A DNA stretch of 64,000 nucleotides from the NCBI GenBank assembly GCA_021773095.1, contig JAJFKR010000028.1, forward strand, positions 216,905 to 280,904, given 5' to 3'. The translations under genes were made by a program, and so were the position numbers. The notes beneath the pieces are model-generated. The model was not told where the DNA came from and made no database searches. It saw nothing but the letters and a program-made list of their open reading frames with translations. The stretch comes from Woeseiaceae bacterium. Its GTDB lineage: Bacteria; Pseudomonadota; Gammaproteobacteria; Steroidobacterales; Woeseiaceae. Shown one piece after another: positions 17,543 to 26,584 of the stretch. Within the stretch, counting starts at the first letter, position 1. Each line of letters opens with the position of its first letter.

Positions 17543-17559
17543 TATAACTAAAAGCTATA
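17543..17559. promoter_or_regulatory. Dyad between cysB and cysK, candidate CysB site
   Basis: TATAACTAAAAGCTATA has 7-bp arms matching at 6 of 7 positions around a 3-bp centre, a size typical of LysR sites. It is about 63 bp upstream of the predicted cysK transcription start and 86 bp from the cysB ATG. Its outer half contains CTTATAACT, the exact reverse complement of AGTTATAAG ahead of cysJ. Confidence 0.4.
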
Positions 17560-17579
17560 TCACGTGAAACTGTCTGTCT

Positions 17580-17607
17580 TTGCGGTATCCAGAGCTGCGG
17601 ATACAAT
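17580..17607 (+). promoter_or_regulatory. Probable sigma70 promoter of the cysteine synthase gene
   Basis: A -35-like TTGCGG (17580-17585) and a -10-like TACAAT (17602-17607) are separated by 16 bp. The weak -35 fits a promoter needing an activator such as CysB. Transcription would start near 17614, about 57 nt before the ATG. Confidence 0.4.
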
Positions 17608-17670
17608 GCTTCACAGGCAGTGAATTTGTGCTAAACCTAGTGACAGGGTCGCTAACAACAGGAAAAAGAA

Positions 17671-18624
17671 ATGATCTACAACAATATCCTCGAAACCATC
17701 GGTAATACACCGATCGTCCGGCTCAACAATATGGGTCCCGACCACGTCGAGCTGTATGTCAAAGTTGAGTCGTTTAACCCACTGGCTTCGGTCAAGGACC
17801 GTCTGGCGTTCGCGATCATCAACGACGCGGAGAAACGCGGTACGTTGAAACCCGGACAAACCGTTATTGAGGCGACATCGGGTAATACCGGAATTGCGCT
17901 CGCAATGGTTTGTGCTGCCAGGGGCTACCAGTTTGTCGCGACGATGGCCGATTCGTTCTCAATTGAGCGCCGTAAAATCATGCGCGGACTGGGGGCGAAG
18001 GTTATTCTGACACCCGCGGCCGAACGGGGCACCGGCATGGTGAAAAAAGCCGAGGAACTGGCTGAAAAGCATGGCTGGTTCCTGGCACGCCAGTTCGAAA
18101 ATGAGGCCAATCCGGAGTATCACCGCAACACAACCGGCCCCGAGATACTCAGTGACTTCGCCGGCGAGAGACTCGACTACTGGGTGACCGGCTATGGAAC
18201 GGGTGGCACGATGACCGGCGCCGGCGAAATACTGAAGACGGCCCGTCCGGATATTACTATTGTCGCCGTCGAACCGGCGGGTGCGTCACTTCTTTCAGGC
18301 GCGGATTGGGCACCGCACAAAATTCAAGGTTGGACGCCCGACTTCATTCCCGATGTACTGAACAAAGACGTCTACGACGATTTGCTGCTGGTCACCGACG
18401 ATCAGGCGATTGAGATCTCGAGAGAGTTGGCGGTCACCGAAGGCATATTCACGGGAATCTCCTCGGGCGCCACCTTGGCCGGCGCTCTGGCGAGCGCAGA
18501 GAAGGCACCGAAGGGATCTGTCATTCTGGCGATGTTGCCGGATACCGGTGAGCGCTATCTGAGTACGCCTTTGTTTGAAGGTGTCAACGAAGGTTCGGAT
18601 GATGACTGGCTCGAAAGTTTGTGA
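17671..18624 (+). CDS. cysK: Cysteine synthase A (O-acetylserine sulfhydrylase)
   Basis: A 317-residue pyridoxal-phosphate enzyme that combines O-acetylserine with sulfide. The PLP lysine is Lys42 in LASVKDRLAF. The substrate loop TSGNTGIAL lies at about 69-77, the phosphate-binding loop is GTGGT near residue 175, and the PLP N1 serine motif is ISSGATLAG. CysM is the alternative, but the length, SVKDR context and neighbouring cysB favour CysK. The ribosome-binding site is weak (AGGAAAAAG, about 5 bp upstream). It takes up the sulfide made by CysJI, so the cluster covers PAPS to cysteine. Confidence 0.93.
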   Translation: MIYNNILETIGNTPIVRLNNMGPDHVELYVKVESFNPLASVKDRLAFAIINDAEKRGTLKPGQTVIEATSGNTGIALAMVCAARGYQFVATMADSFSIERRKIMRGLGAKVILTPAAERGTGMVKKAEELAEKHGWFLARQFENEANPEYHRNTTGPEILSDFAGERLDYWVTGYGTGGTMTGAGEILKTARPDITIVAVEPAGASLLSGADWAPHKIQGWTPDFIPDVLNKDVYDDLLLVTDDQAIEISRELAVTEGIFTGISSGATLAGALASAEKAPKGSVILAMLPDTGERYLSTPLFEGVNEGSDDDWLESL

Positions 18625-18763
18625 CCGATTGCTCAAATTAGATCGTAAGTGGCAAATTTGCTGGCTTGGAGCAAGTCCAGCTGAGACCTGAGTCACAGCA
18701 GCAAAGGTACGCGGCTGGCAACGTAGGGCACTGATTTCATCGAGCCCAGGGACCCGGACTCAC

Positions 18764-20980
18764 GTGCCAGCAGACGCTCAAGTACTCATTACCGAAAGAA
18801 ATGTCGGCAAAGCCGGAGGCCTGCTGCATTCTCTCGTGCCGCGGGCGCAGGTTTTTTGTTACTACGATCAGGACAAAGAGTGCGTCTGGAACAGTGACGG
18901 CGCCGAGGATTACGAAGTTGATAATTTCGTAGCGGAGTTGCCGAGGGAAATACTCCGTAAGCTGGTCGACAAAGGCGATTCGTTGCGCCGCACCCTGTCG
19001 TCTGGACGCACTGTACTCGCGCTACCTGTACTTACAGAAGAAGATGAATCCGCCGGGTTGCTGGTAGCATTATTCTCAAAGAACGACGGCAAGTCATCGT
19101 CATTCAACCCAAGCCTGATCAAAAGCATACTCGAGCCAGCGATCGAACTGATCGGTGAGAGTTTGCGGGTCGGCAAGCGGATGCGAGACCTTGAGCGCAG
19201 CACCGAAAAGGTTGGCAAAGAGCTGGAATTTGTCTATGAGGTCGATGAGAAGATTCACGGTGCATCAAGACGCCACTCGAGCCTGGCGCAGTTGGTCGGT
19301 CGCAGCGGCCGCTATCTGGGCATCAATTACAGCGTGCTGTTGATTCCGTCGAAACGCATTCGAATTAGTGCAACGCACTCAAGTTGGAAGAACGTCAATC
19401 GCAAGGTTCTGGATCGGTACCTTGTCGACCACCTGATGCCGAAGCTTGAAGGACAGCGAAGGCCCACTATTTTCGAGATACCCGCCGATGAAAATCCGGA
19501 AAGCTCAGAAACCGGGTACCCGGTATTGCTGTGCCCTCTCCACGACAAGCAAGGAAATGTCGAAGGCGTGCTGGCGCAGTTAGGTCGTGTCGATCAACTC
19601 AAATTTAGCAAAAACGACCGGCGGTTTATGTCGCACATTGGTCGCAAGGTCGAATATGTCATAGAGCAGTCATTCGACGCGATGACCGGACTTATGAATC
19701 GATCGGGATTCGAAGCTCAGTTGCAGGAGTCGTTTGACGCTTTGAAGTCTGATAGTGATACGCATCAAATAATTTATTTCGACCTCGACAATTTGCAGCT
19801 CGTCAATGACACTTTCACCCGCAAAGCGGGCGATGAGGTCATTCTGAGTTTTGCTCGATTACTCGAAGAGGACTTGCCCAAAAGCGCGGTTCTGTCGCGG
19901 CTGACAGGCGACGATTTCTGCATGTTATTGACGCATGCCGACTCTGAAGCTGCGCTCACCTACGCCAATGATATCCGCAAAAAGACGGCAGCCTTGCGTT
20001 ATCTCGACGGTGACAAATCATTACAGGTGACTATGAGTATTGGCATCGCCGGGTTTGACCGTAGTAGCGACGATGGCGGCAATGCGTTGACAACCGCGCG
20101 CATGGCGTGTGAAGCAGCGAAAGAGCATGGACGTGACCGCATCGAGATCTACGATGAGGGCAATCGCAGTGTCATACGCCGTTATGACGACATGCATTTG
20201 GTTGCCGAGATTCAGCAGGCGCTGGACGGCAACAATTTCCAATTATTCGCGCAACCGATTTGCTGCCTGAGTGTCGATTGCTCAAATCTGAACTTTGAAA
20301 TCCTGCTACGCATGGACGACGGTGAAGGTGGTCGTATAGAAACAGAAGCGCTGTTTTCCGCAGCCGAGCGTTATCGCATGATGCCGCAAATCGACCGCTG
20401 GGTAGTTTCCACAAGCATTGCGAAGCTCACGGAAGTACACAAACACATAACCGGGAGCAACGCGACGTTCGCGATAAACTTGTCCGGCCAATCGATTGGA
20501 GATGATGATTTCCTCGAATTTATCGAACAGGAGATCGACCGTAGCGGACTGCCGGATTCATCATTATGTTTCGAAATTACGGAGTCAGCGGCCGTCTCCA
20601 ACCTCAAAAAGGCGCAGTCTTTTATCGACCGACTGAGGCAGCGTGGTTGCAAGATATCCCTGGATGATTTCGGCGCCGGGCTGAGCTCATTTGCCTATCT
20701 CAAGAACTTCAATGTCGATACCTTGAAAATAGATGGCAGCTTTATTCAGGACATCACAGAGAATCGAATTTCTGAATCGATGGTAGCGGCGATTACTCAA
20801 GTGGCGAAAGTGATGGACCTAAAAACCGTCGCCGAGTACGTCGAGTCTGAGGAGGCTCGTGCGCTGTTAAGCGAGCTCGGTGTGGACTATGCTCAGGGCC
20901 ACATCATTGGAAAACCCATTACCCTTGAATCAATACTATCCGACATTTCCGGTGTCCATAAGGCGTCTGACGAAGACTAA
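18764..20980 (+). CDS. GAF-GGDEF-EAL protein, probably a c-di-GMP phosphodiesterase
   Basis: A 738-residue cytosolic protein starting with GTG. An N-terminal sensory region (about 1-300) looks GAF-like, including LAQLVGRSGRYLGINYSVLL. The GGDEF domain (about 310-470) has the signature LTGDDF instead of GGDEF, so cyclase activity is doubtful. The EAL domain (about 490-730) keeps all expected residues: E in FEILLR, N in INLSGQS, E in ITESAA, the DDFG pair, K in TLKIDGSFI, E in TVAEYVES and Q in YAQGHIIGKP. It therefore should hydrolyse c-di-GMP, with the GGDEF part possibly a GTP sensor. It has its own leader, 139 bp after cysK. Confidence 0.9.
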   Translation: MPADAQVLITERNVGKAGGLLHSLVPRAQVFCYYDQDKECVWNSDGAEDYEVDNFVAELPREILRKLVDKGDSLRRTLSSGRTVLALPVLTEEDESAGLLVALFSKNDGKSSSFNPSLIKSILEPAIELIGESLRVGKRMRDLERSTEKVGKELEFVYEVDEKIHGASRRHSSLAQLVGRSGRYLGINYSVLLIPSKRIRISATHSSWKNVNRKVLDRYLVDHLMPKLEGQRRPTIFEIPADENPESSETGYPVLLCPLHDKQGNVEGVLAQLGRVDQLKFSKNDRRFMSHIGRKVEYVIEQSFDAMTGLMNRSGFEAQLQESFDALKSDSDTHQIIYFDLDNLQLVNDTFTRKAGDEVILSFARLLEEDLPKSAVLSRLTGDDFCMLLTHADSEAALTYANDIRKKTAALRYLDGDKSLQVTMSIGIAGFDRSSDDGGNALTTARMACEAAKEHGRDRIEIYDEGNRSVIRRYDDMHLVAEIQQALDGNNFQLFAQPICCLSVDCSNLNFEILLRMDDGEGGRIETEALFSAAERYRMMPQIDRWVVSTSIAKLTEVHKHITGSNATFAINLSGQSIGDDDFLEFIEQEIDRSGLPDSSLCFEITESAAVSNLKKAQSFIDRLRQRGCKISLDDFGAGLSSFAYLKNFNVDTLKIDGSFIQDITENRISESMVAAITQVAKVMDLKTVAEYVESEEARALLSELGVDYAQGHIIGKPITLESILSDISGVHKASDED

Positions 20981-21020
20981 GACAGTGTCGGCGCGCTGCG
21001 CGGTTCGTTAGACTGCGGGC

Positions 21021-23888
21021 ATGGGGAAGACCACCGCACAGCATATCGCCAAACTACCAAAGTCCCTGCAGTCAGTTGCTTCGCTTTGGTTTGAAAGGCT
21101 GGCGGATCAGGACGTCGTATTGCCTGACGAGCTCGTCGCCCCCGTAACTCGTCTAATCGCTTGTAGCGAATTTGCGGGCAAGATGGTGCTTCGCGAACTG
21201 CCCTGGTTCCTGGAGAACGCGGCGTCGTTTTCGAGCGTTGCCGACAATAGTGTTCTAGACGAATTTGTCGAGTCAATTGCGACGAGCGACTCGGATGTCG
21301 CGGTGGCAAAATCCGAACTACGTCGCTTTCGAAACCGCTATCTGCTGCGCGTTCTTTGGAGAGAGGTGCAGCAGCAGGCGGACCTTGATGAAACCCTGCA
21401 GCAACTTTCCGACCTCGCCGACAGATTGCTTGATGCGGCGACCCGATTCGCTGAAAAACAATTGCAGTCGCGTTTTGGTCGCGTAAAAAATTCGGCAGGC
21501 GATAGTGTTCCGCTTGTCATACTTGGCATGGGTAAACTCGGCGGCCGCGAGTTGAATTTTTCATCCGATATCGACGTAATTTTCTGTTACGCGGAGCATG
21601 GCGAATCCGACGGTCAGCGAACGTTGAGCGCCCAGGAGTATTTCACCCGACTATCCCGCCAAATCATCGCCCTGATTGATGAAGTTACAGTCGACGGTTT
21701 CGTGTTTCGCGTAGATACCCGGTTACGACCGTTCGGTGACAGTGGACCACCGGTTGTCAGTTTTGCCGCACTTGAGTCCTACCTGCTACAGCACGGTCGC
21801 GACTGGGAGCGTTATGCGTACGTCAAAGCAAGAATCGTCGGCTCCCGGCCGTCTGCCGACATTGCCGAAGAGCTGCATGCAAATCTGATACAGCCGTTCG
21901 TGTACCGACGCTATCTCGATTACGGGGTTTTCGAGTCTGTGCGGGAAATGCAGAGCATGATCGCCGCTGAGGTTCGCCGCAAAGAGCTTGCCGACAACGT
22001 CAAACTCGGGCCCGGTGGAATTCGTGAGGCGGAATTCATAGGGCAGGCGTTACAACTGGTACGCGGCGGTAGCGAGGCGGCGCTGCAAAGCCGCGAGTTA
22101 CAAAAAGTGTTGCCCTTGCTGGTGAGTGACCGCGGCATCACTGCAGACGACGCTCAAAAAATTCGCGGTGGATACCGATTCTTACGAAGACTGGAAAATT
22201 TCATACAGGCGATTCGCGACGAACAAACGCATGATCTTCCAGGTAGCGGCTGCGATATTGATCGAGAGCGACTGTGTCTTGCGATGGATTACAGTTCGTG
22301 GGACGCGCTTGTGCATGATCTTGATGTACATCGGAACGCTATTTCGACACAGTTTGATGCGATCGCGTTTCGTGCTCGGGAAGGCGAAAGTCCGACATCG
22401 CAGACTTTCAGTCGGCTATGGGAATCGAAAGCTGGCAGGGAGGAATGGGAACGCGAGTTTGCGGGCGCCAACGCCGAAGCACTGGCACAAAAAATAATGG
22501 CATTTGCATCTTCGTCGGCGATTCAGAAAATCGACGCAGTGTCGGATGAAAGGCTGCAACGATTCCTCCCAAAACTGGTGGCACTGACCACTCAATCGAA
22601 GCACCCGGTTTCGGCACTGTCGCGAACGCTGGCGGTCACCGAGCGGGTTTTGCGACGTAGTGCATACCTTGCATTGCTTAATGAGAATCAGCATGCATTG
22701 TCGAGACTCGTGGATTTGTGTGCACGCAGTCAGTACATCGCCGATCAAATCGCGCGGTATCCGGTGCTGCTCGATGAGTTGCTCGATCCGAGAATCTATT
22801 CCGAGGGTGTCAGTAAAAACGATCTGGCTGAAGAATTGCAGCAACGCCTGGCAGGTGATGACAGCGCTGATAGCGAATCCCGGATGCAGATCATCGCGCA
22901 ATATCAGCGCGCTGCGATGTTTCGCATCGCAGTAGCAGACTTCAATGACAAATTGCCGATCATGAAGGTGAGTGACGGGCTGACCTGGCTCGCCGAGGTG
23001 GTATTGGATGAGGCACTCTCGGTTGCGTGGTCTGACCTGACCGCGCGTCATGGTGTGCCGCGCTGCCGTGTAGATGGGGTAAGTCACGAAGCGGGTTTCG
23101 GTATTGTCGGCTACGGCAAACTGGGTGGCCTCGAACTGTCCTACGGCTCTGACCTCGATATCGTTTTTCTGCACGACTCCAGGGGCGATAATCAGGTTAC
23201 CGACGGCGAGAAGCCACTGGATAACACGATGTTTTTTGGTCGGTTGGTACGCCGCCTCGTGCATTTTCTGACGACGCAAACAGGCTCGGGTGAACTCTAC
23301 GAAATCGATACCCGCCTGCGGCCGGACGGCCGGTCCGGGTTGCTGGTTTCAAGTACGGAGGCCTTTGAGCGCTACCAGGAGGAGAATGCGTGGACCTGGG
23401 AGCATCAGGCACTATTACGCGCCCGGGCAGTCGCCGGAAGCGGCAAGATAGCGAGTGAATTCGAGCGCATTCGACAGGAAACGCTGGCTGGCCGGGTCCG
23501 TCGCGACAAACTGCACGATGACGTGACAACAATGCGGCGCAGAATGCGCAAAGAACTTGATCGTAGTGATACGACCGTCTTTGATCTCAAACACGGCAGT
23601 GGCGGCATCGGCGATATCGAGTTCCTGGTGCAATACCTTGTGCTAAAGGCGGCAAATGCCTACCCCGATGTGATTTTCTATTCCGACAATATTCGACAGC
23701 TGGATGCGTTGGTTGCAACTGGCCTGCTGGACAAAAAGCTGGGTGACCGGCTGCAGGATATCTACCGGAACTATCGATTGCACCTGCATCGCCTTGTCCT
23801 GGACGGTCAAAAAGCGTTATGCGATAGCGGGCATTTTGGCGCGGAGCGTGATTTTGTCGCGCGGACCTGGGAAGAATGGCTGGACTGA
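21021..23888 (+). CDS. glnE: Bifunctional glutamine synthetase adenylyltransferase/adenylyl-removing enzyme
   Basis: A 955-residue enzyme controlling glutamine synthetase by adding or removing AMP in response to PII. It has the two nucleotidyltransferase domains of the family. The N-terminal one carries GMGKLGGRELNFSSDIDV at about residue 169, and the C-terminal one carries GYGKLGGLELSYGSDLDIVF at about residue 697. Both Asp-x-Asp metal motifs are intact, so both removal and transfer activities are predicted. Length is very close to the Escherichia coli protein (946 aa). The start lies 40 bp after the EAL gene. The glutamine synthetase and PII genes are not in this window. Confidence 0.97.
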   Translation: MGKTTAQHIAKLPKSLQSVASLWFERLADQDVVLPDELVAPVTRLIACSEFAGKMVLRELPWFLENAASFSSVADNSVLDEFVESIATSDSDVAVAKSELRRFRNRYLLRVLWREVQQQADLDETLQQLSDLADRLLDAATRFAEKQLQSRFGRVKNSAGDSVPLVILGMGKLGGRELNFSSDIDVIFCYAEHGESDGQRTLSAQEYFTRLSRQIIALIDEVTVDGFVFRVDTRLRPFGDSGPPVVSFAALESYLLQHGRDWERYAYVKARIVGSRPSADIAEELHANLIQPFVYRRYLDYGVFESVREMQSMIAAEVRRKELADNVKLGPGGIREAEFIGQALQLVRGGSEAALQSRELQKVLPLLVSDRGITADDAQKIRGGYRFLRRLENFIQAIRDEQTHDLPGSGCDIDRERLCLAMDYSSWDALVHDLDVHRNAISTQFDAIAFRAREGESPTSQTFSRLWESKAGREEWEREFAGANAEALAQKIMAFASSSAIQKIDAVSDERLQRFLPKLVALTTQSKHPVSALSRTLAVTERVLRRSAYLALLNENQHALSRLVDLCARSQYIADQIARYPVLLDELLDPRIYSEGVSKNDLAEELQQRLAGDDSADSESRMQIIAQYQRAAMFRIAVADFNDKLPIMKVSDGLTWLAEVVLDEALSVAWSDLTARHGVPRCRVDGVSHEAGFGIVGYGKLGGLELSYGSDLDIVFLHDSRGDNQVTDGEKPLDNTMFFGRLVRRLVHFLTTQTGSGELYEIDTRLRPDGRSGLLVSSTEAFERYQEENAWTWEHQALLRARAVAGSGKIASEFERIRQETLAGRVRRDKLHDDVTTMRRRMRKELDRSDTTVFDLKHGSGGIGDIEFLVQYLVLKAANAYPDVIFYSDNIRQLDALVATGLLDKKLGDRLQDIYRNYRLHLHRLVLDGQKALCDSGHFGAERDFVARTWEEWLD

Positions 23889-23963
23889 TGTTCGAAGCCG
23901 TGGCCGCGGGCCGCAGCAACGCCTATAATTCGTACCTTAGTCAACTAACCCGAAGAGAACGTT

Positions 23964-24182
23964 GTGGCAGCAAGAGCAGGAACCGTCGACCAGAATTTGA
24001 TACCGGCGAACGCACAAAGCAAATACGCAGTGAGGCCAAGGGACCTGCCGCTAAGCTGCCCGATGCCGGGTATGTATCAGTGGAATTCACATCCCAGGGT
24101 TTACCTGCCCATCGAAGCGACTGGCAAGGCGAAGTGCCCGTACTGTTCTGCGGATTACTATATGACGGATGTCGAAGAATAG
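23964..24182 (+). CDS. Small zinc-finger protein (zf-CHCC, NDUFS6-like)
   Basis: A 72-residue protein starting with GTG; GAAGAGAA lies about 7 bp upstream. The C-terminal 40 residues hold the CHCC zinc motif: Cys in LSCPMPGM, His in WNSHPRVYLPI, and the pair CPYC in AKCPYCSADYY. Bacterial members of this family often lie near glnE and ilvE in gammaproteobacteria; here it follows glnE directly and ilvE is absent. Function is unknown in bacteria; the mitochondrial relative is a complex I subunit. The coding frame is confirmed by the conserved motif. Confidence 0.85.
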   Translation: MAARAGTVDQNLIPANAQSKYAVRPRDLPLSCPMPGMYQWNSHPRVYLPIEATGKAKCPYCSADYYMTDVEE

Positions 24183-24192
24183 CCGCCGGTGA

Positions 24193-25746
24193 TCATTGTG
24201 GCCGTCCGAATCCTGCCGGCGGTCTTCTATGCCCTGTTTTTTGCTCGTAAGCGTAAGCAAGCTCGATCAGGACACCTTCCGAATACGGACGCCCGGCAAA
24301 CTGAAGGCCGGCTGGTAACCTGTCCTGCCAGAATCCCATCGGTACGGTAACGGCCGGGAGGCCGGCATCGGGCACGAGTAATTGGCTGTTGTCCCCCTTG
24401 TAGTCCTCGACCGCCCGATCGATATGCGCGGGAGGATTGGACCAGGTCGGGTAAATCAACGCATCCAAATTGGCATTTTGCATTGCTTCAAGCGTATTGG
24501 CGAGTAACTGATTTCGCAGTGGGTGGTCAGGCCAGGTAGGGCATGGCTCAGCCCAGTCGTCGGGCTTCGTATCCAGTGGAGCTTCTGAAAAGTAGTCGAA
24601 CGCTTGCTTGGACTCAGGTGCATATTCCCCCGTTTCCAGAACCTTGTTGACATCGACAAACGGCGGGTCATCGAGCGACTTTAAATATTGGCCGACGTCG
24701 TAACGGAATCGACCACAGAAGCCGATGGCTTCGCTGATTGTTTCGAAATCGGCGATTTCTACCGGGTCAACAATAATCGCGCCGGCTGCCCTTAGATCGT
24801 CAATGGCCTTGTAGAAGAGTTCTTTGATTTCCCCATCGGCATCTTCATGATCGACCAGCGCTCGAAATACACCAAGGCGTTTCCCGTCAATACCGTCCGC
24901 ATTCAGGAAGCGCATGTAGTCCGCTTCCCTTTTCTCCGGAATGGTCAGCGGGTCGGATGGATCGTAGCCGGCGACGACATTAAACAGGCGTACGCCATCC
25001 TCCACCGTGCGGGTCATGGGTCCGGCAACATCACGATCGAAGATCAGTGGAATAACGCCATCGCGGCTGGTTAATCCGATAGTTGACCGAATCCCGAAAA
25101 GGGCGAGGTGCGATGACGGACCGCGGATGGAGTTTCCGGTATCACTGCCCATTCCCGCAACACCCATGCTTGCGGCTACACCGGAAGCCGTACCGCCGGA
25201 GGATCCCGCGGGAGAAAAATTCACGTCATAAGCATTGGCCGTTCGACCGTACGAGGAAGACACGGTTTGCCTCGGACTGAAGGCCCACTCAGCCATGTTA
25301 GTTTTCGCCAGGACAATGGCCCCGGCTTCACGGAGCTTCCGGACCATGAATGCGTCATCCGGCGGATAACTGTCTTTGAGCGCGACAGACCCACCGCTCG
25401 TAGCCAGGTCATGAGTATCGAAATTGTCCTTGATCAGAAGAGGCGTACAAAACAGGTCGGGTAGCGCTTCTGCGTCTTGAATGGCGCGGTCAACTTCTGC
25501 GGCTCTTTCTGTGGCATTGGGGTTGATAACGATGATGGCATTAATGCCTCTTGCCTGATCGTATTCGTTAATTCGATCGATGTAGCCCTCGACCACAGCG
25601 TGGCAAGACACTTGCCCGGATTTCACGGCATTTTGAATATCGGTTATGGTTGCTTCGACCAGTGAGAACGTAGCTTTCGGCTCCGTGCCACAAGCCGCCA
25701 GCAGACTTAATGCTGCGAGCAAAACGTACCTACTAAGATGAAACAT
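24193..25746 (-). CDS. Amidase signature family lipoprotein
   Basis: A 517-residue protein from the ATG at 25744-25746, chosen because GGAG lies 7 bp upstream; an in-frame start seven codons earlier has no such site. The signal peptide ends in lipobox LAAC, so it should be a periplasmic lipoprotein. The Ser-Ser-Lys triad is visible: Lys in LIKDNFDTHD, first Ser in GSSGGTASGVAA, and nucleophile Ser in GSDTGNSIRGPSSHLALFG. The usual sequence there is GGSIR; here it is GNSIR, a mild deviation. Substrate is unknown; related enzymes hydrolyse amides, including peptide amides. It is convergent with the zinc-finger gene. Confidence 0.9.
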   Translation of the reverse strand: MFHLSRYVLLAALSLLAACGTEPKATFSLVEATITDIQNAVKSGQVSCHAVVEGYIDRINEYDQARGINAIIVINPNATERAAEVDRAIQDAEALPDLFCTPLLIKDNFDTHDLATSGGSVALKDSYPPDDAFMVRKLREAGAIVLAKTNMAEWAFSPRQTVSSSYGRTANAYDVNFSPAGSSGGTASGVAASMGVAGMGSDTGNSIRGPSSHLALFGIRSTIGLTSRDGVIPLIFDRDVAGPMTRTVEDGVRLFNVVAGYDPSDPLTIPEKREADYMRFLNADGIDGKRLGVFRALVDHEDADGEIKELFYKAIDDLRAAGAIIVDPVEIADFETISEAIGFCGRFRYDVGQYLKSLDDPPFVDVNKVLETGEYAPESKQAFDYFSEAPLDTKPDDWAEPCPTWPDHPLRNQLLANTLEAMQNANLDALIYPTWSNPPAHIDRAVEDYKGDNSQLLVPDAGLPAVTVPMGFWQDRLPAGLQFAGRPYSEGVLIELAYAYEQKTGHRRPPAGFGRPQ

Positions 25747-26047
25747 TCTTGATCTCCGTGGGGACATTTTTGGACTTTTCTTGCGGAATGAACGTTAGGC
25801 CGGTGCTGTACTGAAGGCCATTGTACATCGCAGGTTGGGCATTGACTCGAGCACTCACAGGTGAGACGGGGGATACGCAAATCATCGTAATCTGCACCAA
25901 AAAAACCAATCCGGTTGCTGCCGAGCCACTTCTCCGAAGGGTGACCCCGAATGTCTGCGCTTTTCGTAAGCCGCCATTCAAATGACTAAATCAAGATGAC
26001 GGTGAAGGTCGGGACCCGGCCAAAGGAGCCATTGGCTGGCAGGTATT
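25747..26047. other. Intergenic stretch of about 300 bp, no convincing gene
   Basis: An 82-codon minus-strand frame exists here but overlaps the amidase start and has no recognisable features. The stretch contains the amidase ribosome-binding site and a segment (about 25930-26000) with short words also seen in the neighbouring gaps, such as CAAATGACT, which recurs near 27107. It probably holds the amidase promoter. Confidence 0.4.
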
Positions 26048-26401
26048 TCAGGTGTCGTCGCCGCTTTTTTGTATTGGATAACCAATCCTATTGAGGATTA
26101 CACCAGCAGTTACAGCAAAAAGTATTGATCCCACGAATATCGATGCGACACCGTCAGTCGTGCCCAGAAAATCCCCGAGCAAACTTTCTGGTCTCAGCTC
26201 TCGAGCGACAGCGCAAACGACCCAGAATCCGACAACACATGCCCAAAGCGTGGTTCCAGTTAGAGTGATGTGCCAAGGGAAATCAATATCTGCCGAATGC
26301 CTATCAACAGCTTTGTTGAGTTTTAGACCGAAGTAAATTACGAGACCAATCACGACCAGGGTGATGGCGCCCAATCCGAGAAAGAATTTCAAATCGTCCA
26401 T
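26048..26401 (-). CDS. Unknown small membrane protein, 117 aa
   Basis: Not recognised. From the ATG at 26399-26401, with AGGAA about 6 bp upstream, the protein has three hydrophobic segments: residues about 5-24, 43-62 and 82-104. Short polar loops carry the charged residues KLNKAVDRHSADID and ARELRPES. It sits alone between two intergenic stretches that share a repeat, in a region that looks accessory. Could be a transporter accessory or stress protein; nothing supports a choice. Confidence 0.55.
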   Translation of the reverse strand: MDDLKFFLGLGAITLVVIGLVIYFGLKLNKAVDRHSADIDFPWHITLTGTTLWACVVGFWVVCAVARELRPESLLGDFLGTTDGVASIFVGSILFAVTAGVILNRIGYPIQKSGDDT

Positions 26402-26432
26402 TTGCGTTCCTGTGGCGCTTTGCCTCACTCAT

Positions 26433-26515
26433 GACAGGCGGCTGCGATGGGTCACCAGCGAAAATTATAACCCAAGAGTTGTGACCGGCCGCAATGCGAA
26501 CCATCGCCGCCTGTC
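26433..26515. repeat. Large imperfect hairpin (about 80 bp)
   Basis: GACAGGCGGC-TGC-GATGG (26433-26450) pairs with CCATCGCCGCCTGTC (26501-26515), 15 bp with a 3-nt bulge. Inside, GTCAC (26451-26455) pairs with GTGAC (26481-26485). A 15-nt unpaired stretch, GGCCGCAATGCGAA plus flank, lies on one side. The extruded form resembles a recombination or mobile hairpin in outline, but the core sites of integron attC elements are absent. Confidence 0.55.
26482..26500. repeat. 19-bp dispersed repeat, copy 1
   Basis: TGACCGGCCGCAATGCGAA. A second copy, 17 of 19 identical, is at 27115-27133. Each copy lies about 80-95 bp upstream of the start of an orphan minus-strand gene. Confidence 0.5.
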
Positions 26516-26584
26516 GGCCTTAGTACATGCGACCGGCGCAGAGCGGCCATAACCAGCCGTTGACGAAATTAATAAAGCAAATTG

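Noticed and set aside
22416-23279. 287-codon minus-strand frame inside glnE
   Set aside because: Both GlnE catalytic domains are intact on the plus strand, so this is a shadow.
25733-25981. 82-codon gene upstream of the amidase
   Set aside because: It overlaps the amidase start in another frame and has no ribosome-binding site or recognisable sequence.
26402-26584. Integron attC site
   Set aside because: The hairpin and the orphan genes suggested a cassette array, but I could not find the GTTRRRY and RYYYAAC core pair at the right positions, and no integrase is in the window.
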